Shown here: in pieces, positions 52,828 through 63,423 of the stretch
How positions within the stretch are numbered: the stretch's first letter is position 1
How the letters are laid out: every line of letters starts with the position of its first letter
Assembly: GCA_017871115.1 (NCBI GenBank)
Contig: JAFCIZ010000006.1
Location: forward strand, 2,294,001-2,358,000
Direction of reading: 5' to 3'
Length of the DNA: 64,000 nt
Source: Cunninghamella blakesleeana
Lineage: Eukaryota > Mucoromycota > Mucoromycetes > Mucorales > Cunninghamellaceae
The notes under the pieces: model-generated
Told to the model about the DNA's origin: nothing
Databases searched by the model: none
Seen by the model: only the letters and a program-made list of their open reading frames with translations
Position numbers and translations under genes: made by a program

Positions 52828-53811
52828 AACAAAAAGAAAAGGAAGAAAGGATATATATATATATAAATAAATAAATATATAAATAAAAGAAGAAAAAAAG
52901 TGAGAGAAATAAGAAAGAGAGGGAAAAAAATGAAAAGGAAAAAAAGTGAGAGGGAAATAAAAAAATTGAATTCCAAAAATATAATAAAGTTCACCATAAT
53001 TAAAAGTCCGGTTTTTTTTGTACAGTTTTCCTTATTAAATTAAATGTCATTATTTTATGAGCTACCTATTGTCACTATGATATAATATATCTAACTTTTA
53101 TATTATATACATACATATAAGAGTTTAAATAAATGATAAACATAAGAATAAAAACAACTGTGCAGTATGAATTGAAAATATATTATCCATTGTTTATATA
53201 AAAAAATATTTATATTTATGTTTTTTTTAAAAAAAAAATAGTTTGTAACACTTGTAAAAGGTATTTTTGAAAAATAGAAAAAAAAATTTTTTTTTTGTGT
53301 ACAACCAAATAACATCGTCATCTTTTTCAACTGTTTATATATTCTTTTTCGTTTTCATTATTATATTTTTAATAAAATAAAGCTTTCAACTAACAGCGAA
53401 ACTTTAAAATGTTTGATAAGAACATTAAAAAGTATTATAAGTCAGTTGGGTTATTCGGAACTCGTCTCAGGAAATGCAATACTTATTAAAAGAAGTACGC
53501 ATGCAAAAATTCGAGTCGTGGTAAATATGTAAAGAAAAAAAAAAAGAAAAAAGAAAAAAGAAAAGAGAAAGATAAAAATTTGGGTATTTATATAAAAATT
53601 TAAAATAAATTTTTTTAAAAAAAAAAAAGAAAAAAAGTCATGTGTATATATATACATATAAAATCGATCGGGATTTATAAAAAAGATGATTTATTATAAA
53701 ATGTCAAACTTTTTTTTATATTTTTCTTTTTTTTAATAATGAAAAGAGAGAGAGAGAGAGAGAAAGAGAGCGTGTATATATATACAATGAATAAATAAAT
53801 GGATAAATAAA
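52828..53811. promoter_or_regulatory. Spacer between GPS2-like and half-kinase genes, with a less A+T-rich island
   Basis: Promoter of the GPS2-like gene (purine-rich on the plus strand at 52840-52970) and 3' region of the half-kinase gene. At 53435-53525 base composition becomes more balanced and contains a 26-codon plus-strand ORF (53409-53489) reading M-F-D-K-N-I-K-K-Y-Y-K-S-V-G-L-F-G-T-R-L. No tRNA fold could be made there. T/A homopolymer blocks flank it. Confidence 0.4.
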
Positions 53812-55437
53812 TTATAATGATTTTCTAAAATGAGCCAGCTCATTATAAACTTTTGAAGGAGGGGGATAAGGGCCATAACATAACCATTGTAAAATCCAAT
53901 GAATCATACTATACCATTTTGATGAAAAGGAAGAGGATAATGATGATGATTTTTTCTTTGATTTGAATTTTTGAATTTTTATTTTAAAAGAAGAAGCTGT
54001 AGAGGATTTTGATGATTTTGATGAAAGTGATGAAGGTGTAGATATATTTACATGATAAGGCTTTAACCAAGGATGAAACATGACAAGATCTAAAGATGCA
54101 CGGGTTTGTTCGGGTGCCAACATACGTCGTAATAAATCTTTGACATCTATTATTATTGTTCCCCCCAAAAAAAAGTGAAAAAGAGAATGAGAATTAGATT
54201 ATTCAACTCCACACTTATGCAATTCATAAAAAATGACATGCAGGCCTCTTTTTTTTTTTTTTTTTTCCTTCTCAATTTCTGTTTTACCTTCTGATAAATG
54301 GTCAGGTATACTAAAATCCGAAGATAACATTTTCTTCCATAGTTTGACATCATCATTTGCTTTAAAAGGATAAGTTCCCACCAACATTTTATAAAGAGAA
54401 ACGCCTAATACCCATACATCGGATAATCCACGGCTATAAGTAGCTCTAGAATACATTTCTGGTGGAATATATTGTGAATTTCTATTTGATTAATGAAAAC
54501 AAGGATAATAAAGAAGGATGAATAAAACCAAATAAATAACGACAATGTATAATCTACTCTATTACCCTGTGAATAAAAAATCCTTTTCTTGACCATTTGA
54601 TAAAACAACATGAATTGAATAGACATGGTTATCTTGAAAATGAACTTTCATAGTAGTTGGCGTAAACCGTTTATATTGGAAATGAAAGGTGGACTGAACC
54701 ATTTTCGAAAACCTTTTTTTACATTCCAATTCATTCATGATTTGATGAGAAGAGGAAGATGAAGAAAGAGGACGAGAAGTAGCAGGTGGAATGGGTTGAT
54801 GAAAAGATGATGACGAGTTTCTAGGTTGAGATGTAGTAGAAGAATCAATTGAGAGTTGACCATCTAAAGAAGATATTTTTTTGTTTGAAGGATGATTATT
54901 CATTGTGTTTGATATGGTAGATGATTCGGTTTCTTCTAAAATAGGATCAAGTTGTTGTTGATGATCCTTTTTATTCAATCGATGAGAAAGAAATGAAAAA
55001 CCTGTTGTAGATGATGATGATGATGATGATGATGACAATGGTCGAGACTAAATATTAAAAAAAAAAAGAAAAAGAAAAAAAAAGGAAAGAAGAAGGGGGA
55101 AAATGAGATTCAATTATTCTTTTGATATATAAAGAAAAAAAAAATAATAAATTTTAAATTAAGGAGAGAGAGAGAAAAAAAAATCAAGGGGGGAGAGTGT
55201 GTATAAAAATGGATAAAGCTGGATTGGTTGCATAATTTTTTTTACCTCTACCGTGTTTGTTTTAGTGGTGATTATAGGTGGCGTTGATAAAAGAGAAGGA
55301 AGTGGTGGTTGATCAGGTGATAAATGTCGCCAGTCTTTTACACATTTACCATCTTGATCGTTATTAATTGATCTTGTTATTGGTTTAGGACGTGATATTA
55401 CTTTTTTTATCCATTTTTTACAAGTTGATAGTTTCAT
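53812..55437 (-). CDS. Pseudokinase-like protein holding only a kinase C-lobe (Tribbles-like)
   Basis: Four exons (55437-55246, 55047-54566, 54481-54288, 54146-53812) give 400 aa. Residues 225-316 match the lower part of a protein kinase C-lobe: Y-I-P-P-E-M in place of A-P-E, the helix-F S-D-V-W-V-L-G-V-S-L-Y-K-M-L-V-G-T-Y-P-F (Asp246), F-S-I-P-D-H-L-S-E, L-L-R-R-M-L-A-P-E-Q-T-R-A-S (Arg305) and H-P-W-L. This pattern is close to Tribbles and other CAMK-type kinases. The preceding 220 residues are Ser/Gln-rich and show no glycine loop, VAIK Lys, HRD or DFG, so catalysis is not expected. The N-terminus is basic, and the C-terminus has a basic Ser/Lys tract and an aromatic tail (W-I-L-Q-W-L-C-Y-G-P-Y). 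It could be a scaffold or a gene that lost its N-lobe exons. Confidence 0.72.
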
Positions 55438-56756
55438 TTAAATTCAAAAATACATTTATTTATTATTAATTGAATAAAAAGAATTATAATGATAATAATG
55501 ATAATAGTAATATATAATAAATAATAATAATGATAAAGATGAGAAAAAAAAAAAATAAAGGAATGAATAGTATAAAGGAATGTATAATGTATAAAGGAAA
55601 GGAATGGGTGAAATGAATTTAAAAAAAAAAAGTAAAGTGGAAAAGAATGGGTAAAGAAGAAAAAAAAAAAAAAAACTGGGTGGCGGTGATAAGGTCTTTT
55701 TTTTTTTAAAAAAAATCGGATGCTCAATTTTTTTTTAAAAAAGACTCGAGATTATTTGACTTTTAGGGTACGTTTTACTTTATATAAAGAATTCCATGTG
55801 TTTTTTTTATAATAGTTTATTTTTATTTTAGAAATAATTTAATAAATAGAAGGTGATCTTATAATAAACTTGTTTTATAATTATATATATATAATTATAA
55901 TGGTGATAGTAATTGATATACCAAGTTAATAAATGATTTATGTATATTGATTAAATAAAGATTACTTTATATAGAAAGTTAAAGTTAATAGAAAAGAGGA
56001 GAAAAAGCAAGTAAAGCGATAAATTTCATATGTAAATAGTTGATTTCTATTAATATAAAAATAATATATTATAATATATTATATTTTTATTATTATATTC
56101 CCTTAGAAACTCCTCTTTTTTTTTTTTTTTTTGCGTGGTAAAAAAAATAAAAACTCCTCTCCAGCGCCTCCTCCTCCTCTTCTTCTTCTTGTTCTTTATT
56201 CCTCTTTATATTAATATGCTTAATAACAATCATCCTTTTAACTTTATTTATCGATTTGTGTGGCTTTATATTAATTTAATATTAGCATGATTTATTATTA
56301 GTTTTATTATAATATTATATTATATTACTTTACTATTTTGCATAATAATAATTTAATTTCATATATTATATTATATTATATTATTATTATATATATTAGT
56401 ATCATTTATTAACAAATAAAGAAAGAATAAATAAAAAAAAGCAACATGCTTAAAAGTTGATTATCCCTTTTCAATCAAATTATAATAAAAAAAGTAAGAC
56501 TGAGGTTTAAACTAAATGAATTGCAGCAGCTATTAAAATTATAATATTATTTTTATTTCTTCATGTGTTACATTCCCGCTATAAATTGAAATCTTTTTAT
56601 AAAAATTCATCTATTTTAATTTCTCTCTCTCTTTCTTTCTCCTTTTTTTCATTTTTTTTTTTTTTTTATACTCTCTCTCTTTCTTCTATTTTCTTCTTTT
56701 TACCTTCTATAAATTTTTATTTTTTTAAAACACCGATCTTTTTTTTTTTGAACACT
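55438..56756. promoter_or_regulatory. 1.3-kb divergent promoter region, half-kinase / homeodomain gene
   Basis: Both genes read outward. Near the kinase start are ggtggcggtgataagg (55680-55695) and T(n)A(n) blocks (55696-55714, 55729-55742). On the homeodomain side there is a C-rich pyrimidine patch (56155-56200, ctcctctccagcgcc) and a long pyrimidine leader (56617-56720) before the ATG at 56757. No ORF. Confidence 0.45.
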
Positions 56757-57526
56757 ATGCGGGTAAGTCAATAACTATCATAGTTTATTATTTTTAATAA
56801 TACAACTAATCTCTCTCTCTCTCTCTTTTTTTTTTTTTTTAAAAAAAAAAATGATAATAGGATTCACAATCAGTACTTAATATTAAAAATTTATTATGTG
56901 ATGAAGAAAATGATCATTATACAACATCACCCAATTCTTCTACTCTATCATTATCTACTATATCATCACCACGTACACCACCTAGAACGAGTTTTCATAT
57001 GCCATCACCTATTTTTTCAGATAAATTACCAACCCCTTCTAATTCTCATCCATCATTTATGAATGATACATTATCTTATTATCATCATCACCCATCTCCT
57101 CCACCTCCTCCACCAACACAACAGCAACATCAACATCATTGCTGTTCCAATTCATCATCCTCATCCTCTTCTCCTCCTTCTTCTTCTTCTCCTTCTTCAC
57201 ATCATCCTCCTACTACTAATACGTCTTCTTCTTTCCAAAGACATCACCCATACCACCTTAATTCTCCTCCACCACACAATAATTATATTACAATTAATAG
57301 TGATTTAATTTGTGCTCATTATTTACCATTACATAATTCTTCATCCATGAAGGCAAAACGTAAAAGAGCTAGTCCAACACAAATTATGATTTTAGAACAT
57401 GTTTATGAACACACTGCTTTCCCTTCTACTGCTCTTAGAGAAGAATTGGGTGAAAAGTTGGGTATGGAACCTCGTGCCGTTCAAATTTGGTTTCAAAATA
57501 AACGTCAAGCTACAAAACGTGGTTAA
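56757..57526 (+). CDS. Homeodomain transcription factor
   Basis: Two exons, a 6-nt first exon (56757-56762, ATG CGG) and 56861-57526, give 223 aa. The first 160 residues are low-complexity: acidic-Ser/Thr start, S-P and T-P sites (S-S-P-R-T-P-P-R-T), His and Pro runs and long Ser tracts. The last 57 residues are a homeodomain: K-R-K-R-A-S-P-T-Q-I-M-I-L-E-H-V-Y, T-A-F-P-S-T-A-L-R-E-E-L, and recognition helix P-R-A-V-Q-I-W-F-Q-N-K-R-Q with Trp, Phe, Asn and Arg in place. The protein stops three residues after helix 3 (T-K-R-G). The F-P-S-T turn is typical of fungal non-TALE homeodomains such as Phx1/Pah1-type factors. It should bind TAAT-type DNA and act in the nucleus. The start is supported by the in-frame continuation D-S-Q-S-V-L-N-I-K-N-L-L. 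Confidence 0.88.
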
Positions 57527-59588
57527 CTCTTTTTTATCATTATTATAATTTTTAATATTTTTTATTACTATTAATATATGTTTTTTTTTTTTTATTATTT
57601 ATTATTATTCCTTAATTATTATTATTATTTTATTTTATTTTATTTTTACTTATGCCTTTTTTTTTCTTTTTTTTTTTTTTTTAAAAAAAACAACAGATAC
57701 CTCCCTTTTTTTTATTATTTTATTTTACAACTATAATTTTATTTTTTTTAAAAAAAAAAAAGCTTTTCGTTTTTTTTTTATTATTATTTTATTTTAATAA
57801 TTTTTTATAATACCATTCACACTCATTTTCTATTTAATTTGTAACTATAACAACACCTTTCCATTGATCGTTATATATATACACAACTTTGTCATTCCTT
57901 TTAATATTTTTTTTACAGCTATTCATTCATTTTTACATTCCTTTATATAATTAATATCATCATTTTTATACATAGTGTATTATCATCATCATTATTCTAT
58001 ATTTTTTTTTTTTCAAAAAAGAAACAACTACTATCAAAGCATTCTGTAATAAATTAAAAAAATCTCGGGCTTCATTCTTTGTATTTTGTTATTATTTTAA
58101 AAAAATCAATTACTATCAAAGCATTTCAGTAATAATATAATATAATCCTCGGATTTCTTTCATTCATTCTTTCTTTTTTTAACAATAATGACACTTTAAG
58201 TAAATAGTTATGTATATAAAAATAAACATTTTTTTAATATTGTCCTACTCAGTTACCAAGTCAAAAATAATTGGCTAATATTTAATCTCTCTGTTACACA
58301 ACTCAGCATTGAGAAAAAAAGTTTTTTTTTTTTTTTTTTATCATTGAAAGGATTAAAAATATTTGGAAAGGAGAAACAATATATATATATATAACATTGA
58401 TGTAATATGTATGCCAAGTGGGTAATAAATAATTGTAATATACTATTTTATTCTATTAAGAATAAAAAATAAAAAAAATTAAAAATAATTAAAATATTAA
58501 ATATGTTTGTGTTATAGTGTTACTTATTAAAGAACTGGATAAAACTGAATAAATCGACATATATATCATCATGCATATCTCTTTTTTTCTCTCTTCCCAG
58601 CTTCGCCTTCCCTTTTTACAAACTATTTACCTAATACAGTTACAAATGTTTCTTTATTTATTTATTTATTGCCATTGTTCATATGATTTTAATTGGCTAA
58701 TTAAAATGGAGTCATTCATTATTGTTTTTTTTTTTTTTTTTAAATGTTAATATATTTGATTTATATTAAAAAACCTTCGGTCTTTTATGGTTTATTTTTC
58801 ATTGTTTTAAAAAACGATTAAATGAGTCATCCAAAAATAGGAATTGCTTATAGATTTGGTTAAATGTCGATCATTAAAATAATAATAATAATAATAATAA
58901 TAAAAAATTCTTCTTATTTGATCCCAATTCTTTTGATAACTTTAAAAAAAAAAAAAATAATCCAGAGAAAAATAATCCAGAGAAATAATCCAAAGAAAAA
59001 AAAAAAAAAAAAAAAAATAGTAATAATAATCATGCTAATAATACATTATCTGATCTATCTATCTCTTTATTCATTCATCTATTAATTATTTATTTAATTA
59101 CGAACCAAAAAAAAAAAAATAGATTGTGATAAGCTCTTTATCTCATTTTATTATGTGTATATATATATAAAAAAAAGGTTTATATAATAATAAACACGTT
59201 ATATAAATGTATTTATTATTAAAAAAGACACTAAATATAGAGTTACACCGGTATAAAAAAATCAGGCCATTCGGCATTTTAATTAAAATGGTTTTTTTTG
59301 GTTGGATTAAAAATAGTTTTTTGTATAAAAGTTTATTTTATTTTGGTTAATATATGTAATATTATTAATGAATAATACATAAACTAGATGGTGCAACCTT
59401 CAAAATGTCAAAAAAAAAAAAAAAAAACCAAACAAAATATCAACTAATAATAAGAATAGAATAATAGAAAAATAATAATAAAGTAATACTTTCCCACAGA
59501 TATATAAAGAAACTAAATCTATTAACAACCAAATTAAATATAATCTACATATTTTTATTTAAAATATCCATTTATCCTTTCTCTCTTT
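57527..59588. other. 2.06-kb convergent spacer with an imperfect tandem duplication
   Basis: Lies between two converging genes. It includes T(n)A(n) blocks (57668-57690, 57745-57763), an imperfect direct repeat (58025-58165), TA repeats and a poly-A run at 58996-59017. Frames seen here are Ile/Lys/Asn-rich and non-coding in character. No RNA gene was recognised. Confidence 0.5.
58025..58165. repeat. Imperfect direct repeat, period about 82 bp
   Basis: Copy 1 starts CAACTACTATCAAAGCATT at 58025 and copy 2 starts CAATTACTATCAAAGCATT at 58107. Both continue with GTAATAA and then TCTCGGGCTTC or TCCTCGGATTTC. The matching 17-18 bp core is well above background for this A+T-rich spacer. Confidence 0.75.
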
Positions 59589-60943
59589 CTATTTCCCTTT
59601 TTTAGGTTTAGCTATGACATAACAAGTAGTACCAAAATGCCATCGGGAAACACTAACAATTTCTAATTTCTCTTTGACTTTTTCTTGTTCAAATAAGTCC
59701 ATAATATTTCTATTCCACCAACATCCTAAATGAAAAAAATGAAAAAAAAAGGAAAAAAAAAAAGGTTATGAATATCCTTTTCATTTTAATTCTCTATTGT
59801 TCTTTTTTTCCCCATGTTTTTTTTTTTTGTTTTCTTTATTTTCTTCTTCATCTTCTTTTTTATTATTTTCATTTTACGTAATCCACTATTGTTCTTTTTT
59901 TTTTCTTCATCTTCTTTTTTTTTAATCGAATGTTATTATTCTATTGCTTTTATTTTCCATTTTTAACCTATTTTTTTAACATGTTGATCATACTTTTTAT
60001 CCAATAAACACTTTCATCCATGTTGTAACTCTTTCACTCTCGCTCTTGCTCTCATTCTATAGTTTTTTTTTTTTCTTTTTCTTTCCACGCTTATGTTTTC
60101 ATTTTTACCCCATTTTTTAACATGCTGGTCCACATTTTTATCCAATAAACGATTTAGCCATTGATAATGTGACCTGCCATGCTCTAATAATAAAATCCTT
60201 GATTCTTCCGATTTACAGGCATCTGCCATGGTCACTAATGCCTTGACAGGGTCACGACATGAGCATAATCCAAATGTATCCACCACAGTATCATATTTTT
60301 TATTTATTATATCCTTTTCATCATTATCCATTAATTCCAATTGGTCCACATTGGCCCTTTTAAATTCTACAAATGTTTTATGAAATTTATCTTGGTATTG
60401 CTTAAATTTCTCTTGTGATTGTTGCAACATAGTAGGGTGATCATCAGTAATAGTCAATGTTTGGATTTGTTCCGGTTGATAATAATCAAAATTTCTTCCT
60501 GTACCTGATGATACTTCTAATACGTCCCCTTTTGCTTGTTTTATTAACCATCGTCTTAACAATCCTATCCCCATAACCTTTTCATCCATTCCTATTTCTT
60601 TATCATATTTTTTGGCTACACTTTCCCATATAGTACTTGTATCAAAGTTGGTAGGTGTGATAGGTTCATCGTTTTCATTATTTTTAACAAGAGAAGGAGA
60701 AGTAGAAGAAGAAGGTAAGGAGGGGGTCGTATCACTTTTACTCTTAAATACAATCATACTAACATAAGTTGCTGTGGCATATAGTAACGCTCCTCCAATT
60801 AACAAAGGTGCTAAGCGTGGTGGTTTTTTGGTCGTTGCTTTTGGTATAGCTTGTTGTTGTTGTTGTTGTTGTTGAAAGGATGGAATAGGTTTATACCTTA
60901 ACCGTGTTGTTGGTCGTAATGGAATATCATGTTTTTTTGCCAT
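59589..60943 (-). CDS. OMS1: Mitochondrial methyltransferase-like protein, OMS1 type
   Basis: Two exons (60943-60109, 59725-59589) give 323 aa. An N-terminal basic stretch with an 8-Gln run is followed by one membrane span (about 45-66, A-P-L-L-I-G-G-A-L-L-Y-A-T), a Ser/Pro linker and a class I S-adenosylmethionine methyltransferase domain. Motif I is V-L-E-V-S-S-G-T-G-R-N (141-151). Further elements are I-T-D-D-H-P-T-M-L, D-T-F-G-L-C-S-C-R-D-P and L-L-L-E-H-G-R-S, and exon 2 supplies C-W-W-N-R-N and the final W-H-F-G-T-T-C-Y-V-I-A-K-P-K. Yeast Oms1 is an inner-membrane protein needed for respiratory complex assembly. Reading on past the GT at 60108 would add a basic nonsense tail, so the splice G|GT was chosen. 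The intron is long (383 nt) because it contains a diverged copy of the end of exon 1. Confidence 0.85.
59951..60160. repeat. Local duplication of exon-1 end plus donor site within the OMS1 intron
   Basis: A ~70-bp block at 60091-60160 (end of exon 1, donor and start of the intron) recurs at 59951-60020, shifted by 140 bp. On the coding strand both read L-L-D-K-x-x-D-Q-H-V-K-K-x-G followed by G|GT at the same place. The copies differ at about a dozen bases. Confidence 0.85.
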
Positions 60944-61172
60944 AGTTTATTAATCTATCTTATGCACAAATCGTTTTATTTTTATTATTATCAAATAAAT
61001 GAGTAAATATTTATATATAAATATAAATATATATGTACGTATTTAAATAAAAAGAAGATGCAAGAGATAGACAAAGTGTATTTTTAAAATAAACTAATGT
61101 TAAAAAATGAGAGTATAAAAAAAAAATAGAGTGTATTTTATTTTTTTTGAAAGAAAAAAAAAAAAAATTAGA

Positions 61173-61182
61173 AGCGCGCGCT
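61173..61182. promoter_or_regulatory. GC palindrome AGCGCGCGCT upstream of OMS1
   Basis: Perfect 10-bp palindrome, 8 of 10 bases G or C, in otherwise A+T DNA. It resembles cores bound by MBF/Swi6-type factors but identity is not established. Confidence 0.4.
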
Positions 61183-61305
61183 GTTTCAAGTCACGACCAA
61201 TTTTTTTTTTATTAAAATATATGCAAGACATATTTCTTTTTTTTTTTTTATTCTGAAACATATGTATAAAATATTAATAACAAGTATAAATAATAAAAAA
61301 TTTAC

Positions 61306-61355
<50 letters not shown>
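61306..61355. repeat. (AAT)16 microsatellite
   Basis: Uninterrupted trinucleotide repeat about 100 bp past the acyltransferase stop codon. Confidence 0.95.
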
Positions 61356-61357
<2 letters not shown>

Positions 61358-61447
61358 TAATTAATGGAATACTATTTTTTTTTTCTAAAAAAAAAGAAAA
61401 AAATAAAGGTATTTATAAAACAAAAACAATATTATATATTATATCAT

Positions 61448-63054
61448 TTATCCAATAATAAAATGATAAGCAACACGATAAATGAAATAAAAAACAGGGA
61501 TATAAGGAATCATATAAAGCCAAAGACCAAGTGATTCTCTAAAAGGATGGCGTAACTTAATAGGTACACGATAAGTATGGCCACCGTCTACACCAGCATG
61601 GTCCATTAAAGGTGAAGCATCATTAATCCAACATGCTTCATCCAATTCTCCATGGTCAAAAGATGTAAATCGACCTTCTTCATAAAATTGTTCCATTCTC
61701 TTATCTTTTTCCACCCAGCGATCCATGATCCATTTAGAAAATAACGCTTCATCATGTAATGGTAATTCAGATATATGATAACGACGGAGATGAACATGGA
61801 TTTTACTTGGCCCTTTTCCTGTAAAAATATGTTTTAATCGTAATGTATCTTCTGGTATATCACCGGCTTCAATCCCTGGATACCCAATCGTTAAATCATA
61901 CATCCATTCGACACTATCGCCTAATGTATTGGCACATAAATGTAATCCAGTTGATCTTGGTAATAATGTATATAAATTATCTTCCTGTATTTTAAAATAA
62001 ATAAACAAAGGAATAGTTTATTTTTAATGATCATCGTTAAATTCTTTTCTAGTTTCTTTTGATTTTTTTTTTAAAATATTACCATGTTATTTTTTTTTGC
62101 AAAAGCTTGTGATTTTTCTCTCATTTCCTTGGAGATAACTAAAATAAAAAATAAAGTAAAGGAAGGAAAAAGAAAAAAAAAGTAAAAAGGTTAACAAAGG
62201 ATTATTTTTTTATCTCATACATCCATGTATTATGATTATATATTATCTATCAGCTCTTTTCATTTCTCTTCTTTTTTCTTTTTTTTTTACCAGTGCCTTC
62301 AGGAAATAAGACTAACCACATTGGCCAATTTCCCTTTTTAGAACGTTCAAGATTGCGAATAATAGTCTTTTTATCATTGATCAATTTTCGTTTCATGAAT
62401 ATAAAATCCAATAATTGCATGCCTTGACCAAAGAAAGGTAAATACTTTAAACTATTTTTCAACATGATTTTTAATGATCCATGAGCTTTAGCAAGGTAAG
62501 CTATAAACCATATATACATCCAGTCAGCATAAATCTGAATGGTCATCATCATTAATAATATATAAATAAAAAAACAAATAATTAGATATAGATGGATATA
62601 AATAAAGAGTGGGAAAAAAAGAGAGAAAGAGAAAGAGCATTAATAATAATATTTTGTTATTTTTATTTATTTACTTTTTATTATTTACCTGATGATTAGC
62701 AATAAAAATGGTGCGTTCTGGGAAATTGAATTCATTACTTGGATTAAAACTAGATGAACCTGGTCTAGTACTTTTTTTCCCTTGTTGGTAATGAGGTTTT
62801 AATATAGAAGAAGGAGGACACGATTCATCAAAATAAAAAACCATTTGACTAGGAGCTAACCATTGAAGAATACCAATCAAGTTTTGTGACCAATAACTAA
62901 GAATATCAGCCAACTGTTTACGATAAAGTCTTTTTGAAAAAGGTCGAATACAGATAAATATAACAGGAGAAGCGAAACAAACTATGGCTGCCTGAAACAT
63001 TAATATAATGGATACTGTCGAACACGCTATTATTTCTTTTAAACTAAACCCCAT
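61448..63054 (-). CDS. 1-acylglycerophosphate acyltransferase (AGPAT/CST26-like)
   Basis: Four exons (63054-62689, 62534-62291, 62138-62083, 61984-61448) give 400 aa. The family esterifies lysophospholipids, for example lysophosphatidate or lysophosphatidylinositol (yeast Cst26/Psi1, mammalian AGPAT3-5 and LCLAT1). A membrane span lies near the N-terminus (about 9-35, I-I-A-C-S-T-V-S-I-I-L-M-F). Block I is F-I-A-N-H-Q-I-Y-A-D-W with the H-x4-D pair His121/Asp126. Block III is L-V-L-F-P-E-G-T (196-203). The third exon supplies I-S-K-E-M-R-E-K-S-Q-A-F-A, then R-S-T-G-L-H-L-C and W-M-Y-D-L-T-I-G-Y-P-G. Two hydrophobic segments close the protein (L-G-L-W-L-Y-M-I-P-Y-I-P-V-F-Y-F-I-Y). It probably sits in the ER membrane. 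Substrate preference cannot be read from sequence. Confidence 0.9.
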
Positions 63055-63423
63055 TTTTTATTCTTCTATTTTTTGTAGTATTAAAAAAAAATAACGTAGT
63101 ATTATTAGAAAATAAAAAAAGAAGCAAAAATAAAAAAATAAAAAAGAATAAAGTAATAGAGTAAAAATAAAAAAAATAAGGTGAGGGAGAGAAAAAGAAA
63201 AAAGGGGAAAAAGTTTTTTTTTTTGATTTTTTTTACAACCTTATTTTTTCTTACCTCAGATGCAAAAACGTGATCCCAACTCAGCACAGATGTGCTCTGA
63301 CTGCTTTTATTAATTCCTTTTTGAATTTTTTTACTTTTTTTTTTTTTTTTCTTTCTTTCTTGATCTGTCAATTTATTTTACTACAATTATTTATAAAGAT
63401 CCTTTTTGAAATTATTATATAAA
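63055..63423. promoter_or_regulatory. Divergent promoter region, acyltransferase / TMA16-like gene
   Basis: 369 bp between two outward-reading starts, A/T homopolymer-rich. A more balanced patch at 63252-63300 contains ctcagcacagatgtgctctga, with partial dyad symmetry (cagatg/tctg and agcaca/tgtgct), which could be a shared control site. The long basic frame on the minus strand here is poly-purine coding noise. Confidence 0.4.

Larger units (their letters stand above)
60944..61447. promoter_or_regulatory. OMS1 promoter region and acyltransferase 3' region
   Basis: Both genes are on the minus strand. A 10-bp GC palindrome AGCGCGCGCT (61173-61182) followed by TCACGACC lies 230 bp upstream of the OMS1 start and is a strong candidate for a factor-binding site in this A+T-rich setting. 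An (AAT)n array occupies 61306-61355. Confidence 0.5.

Noticed and set aside
53435..53525. tRNA gene
   Set aside because: ttcgagtc resembles a T loop, but no T stem, D stem or anticodon stem could be paired.
57063..57308. His/Leu-rich ORF overlapping the homeodomain gene
   Set aside because: Alternative frame through the Ser/His/Pro repeat region; the other frame leads straight into the homeodomain.
63105..63371. 88-codon minus-strand ORF rich in Lys and Phe
   Set aside because: Built from poly-purine/pyrimidine tracts in the divergent promoter; no conserved motif.
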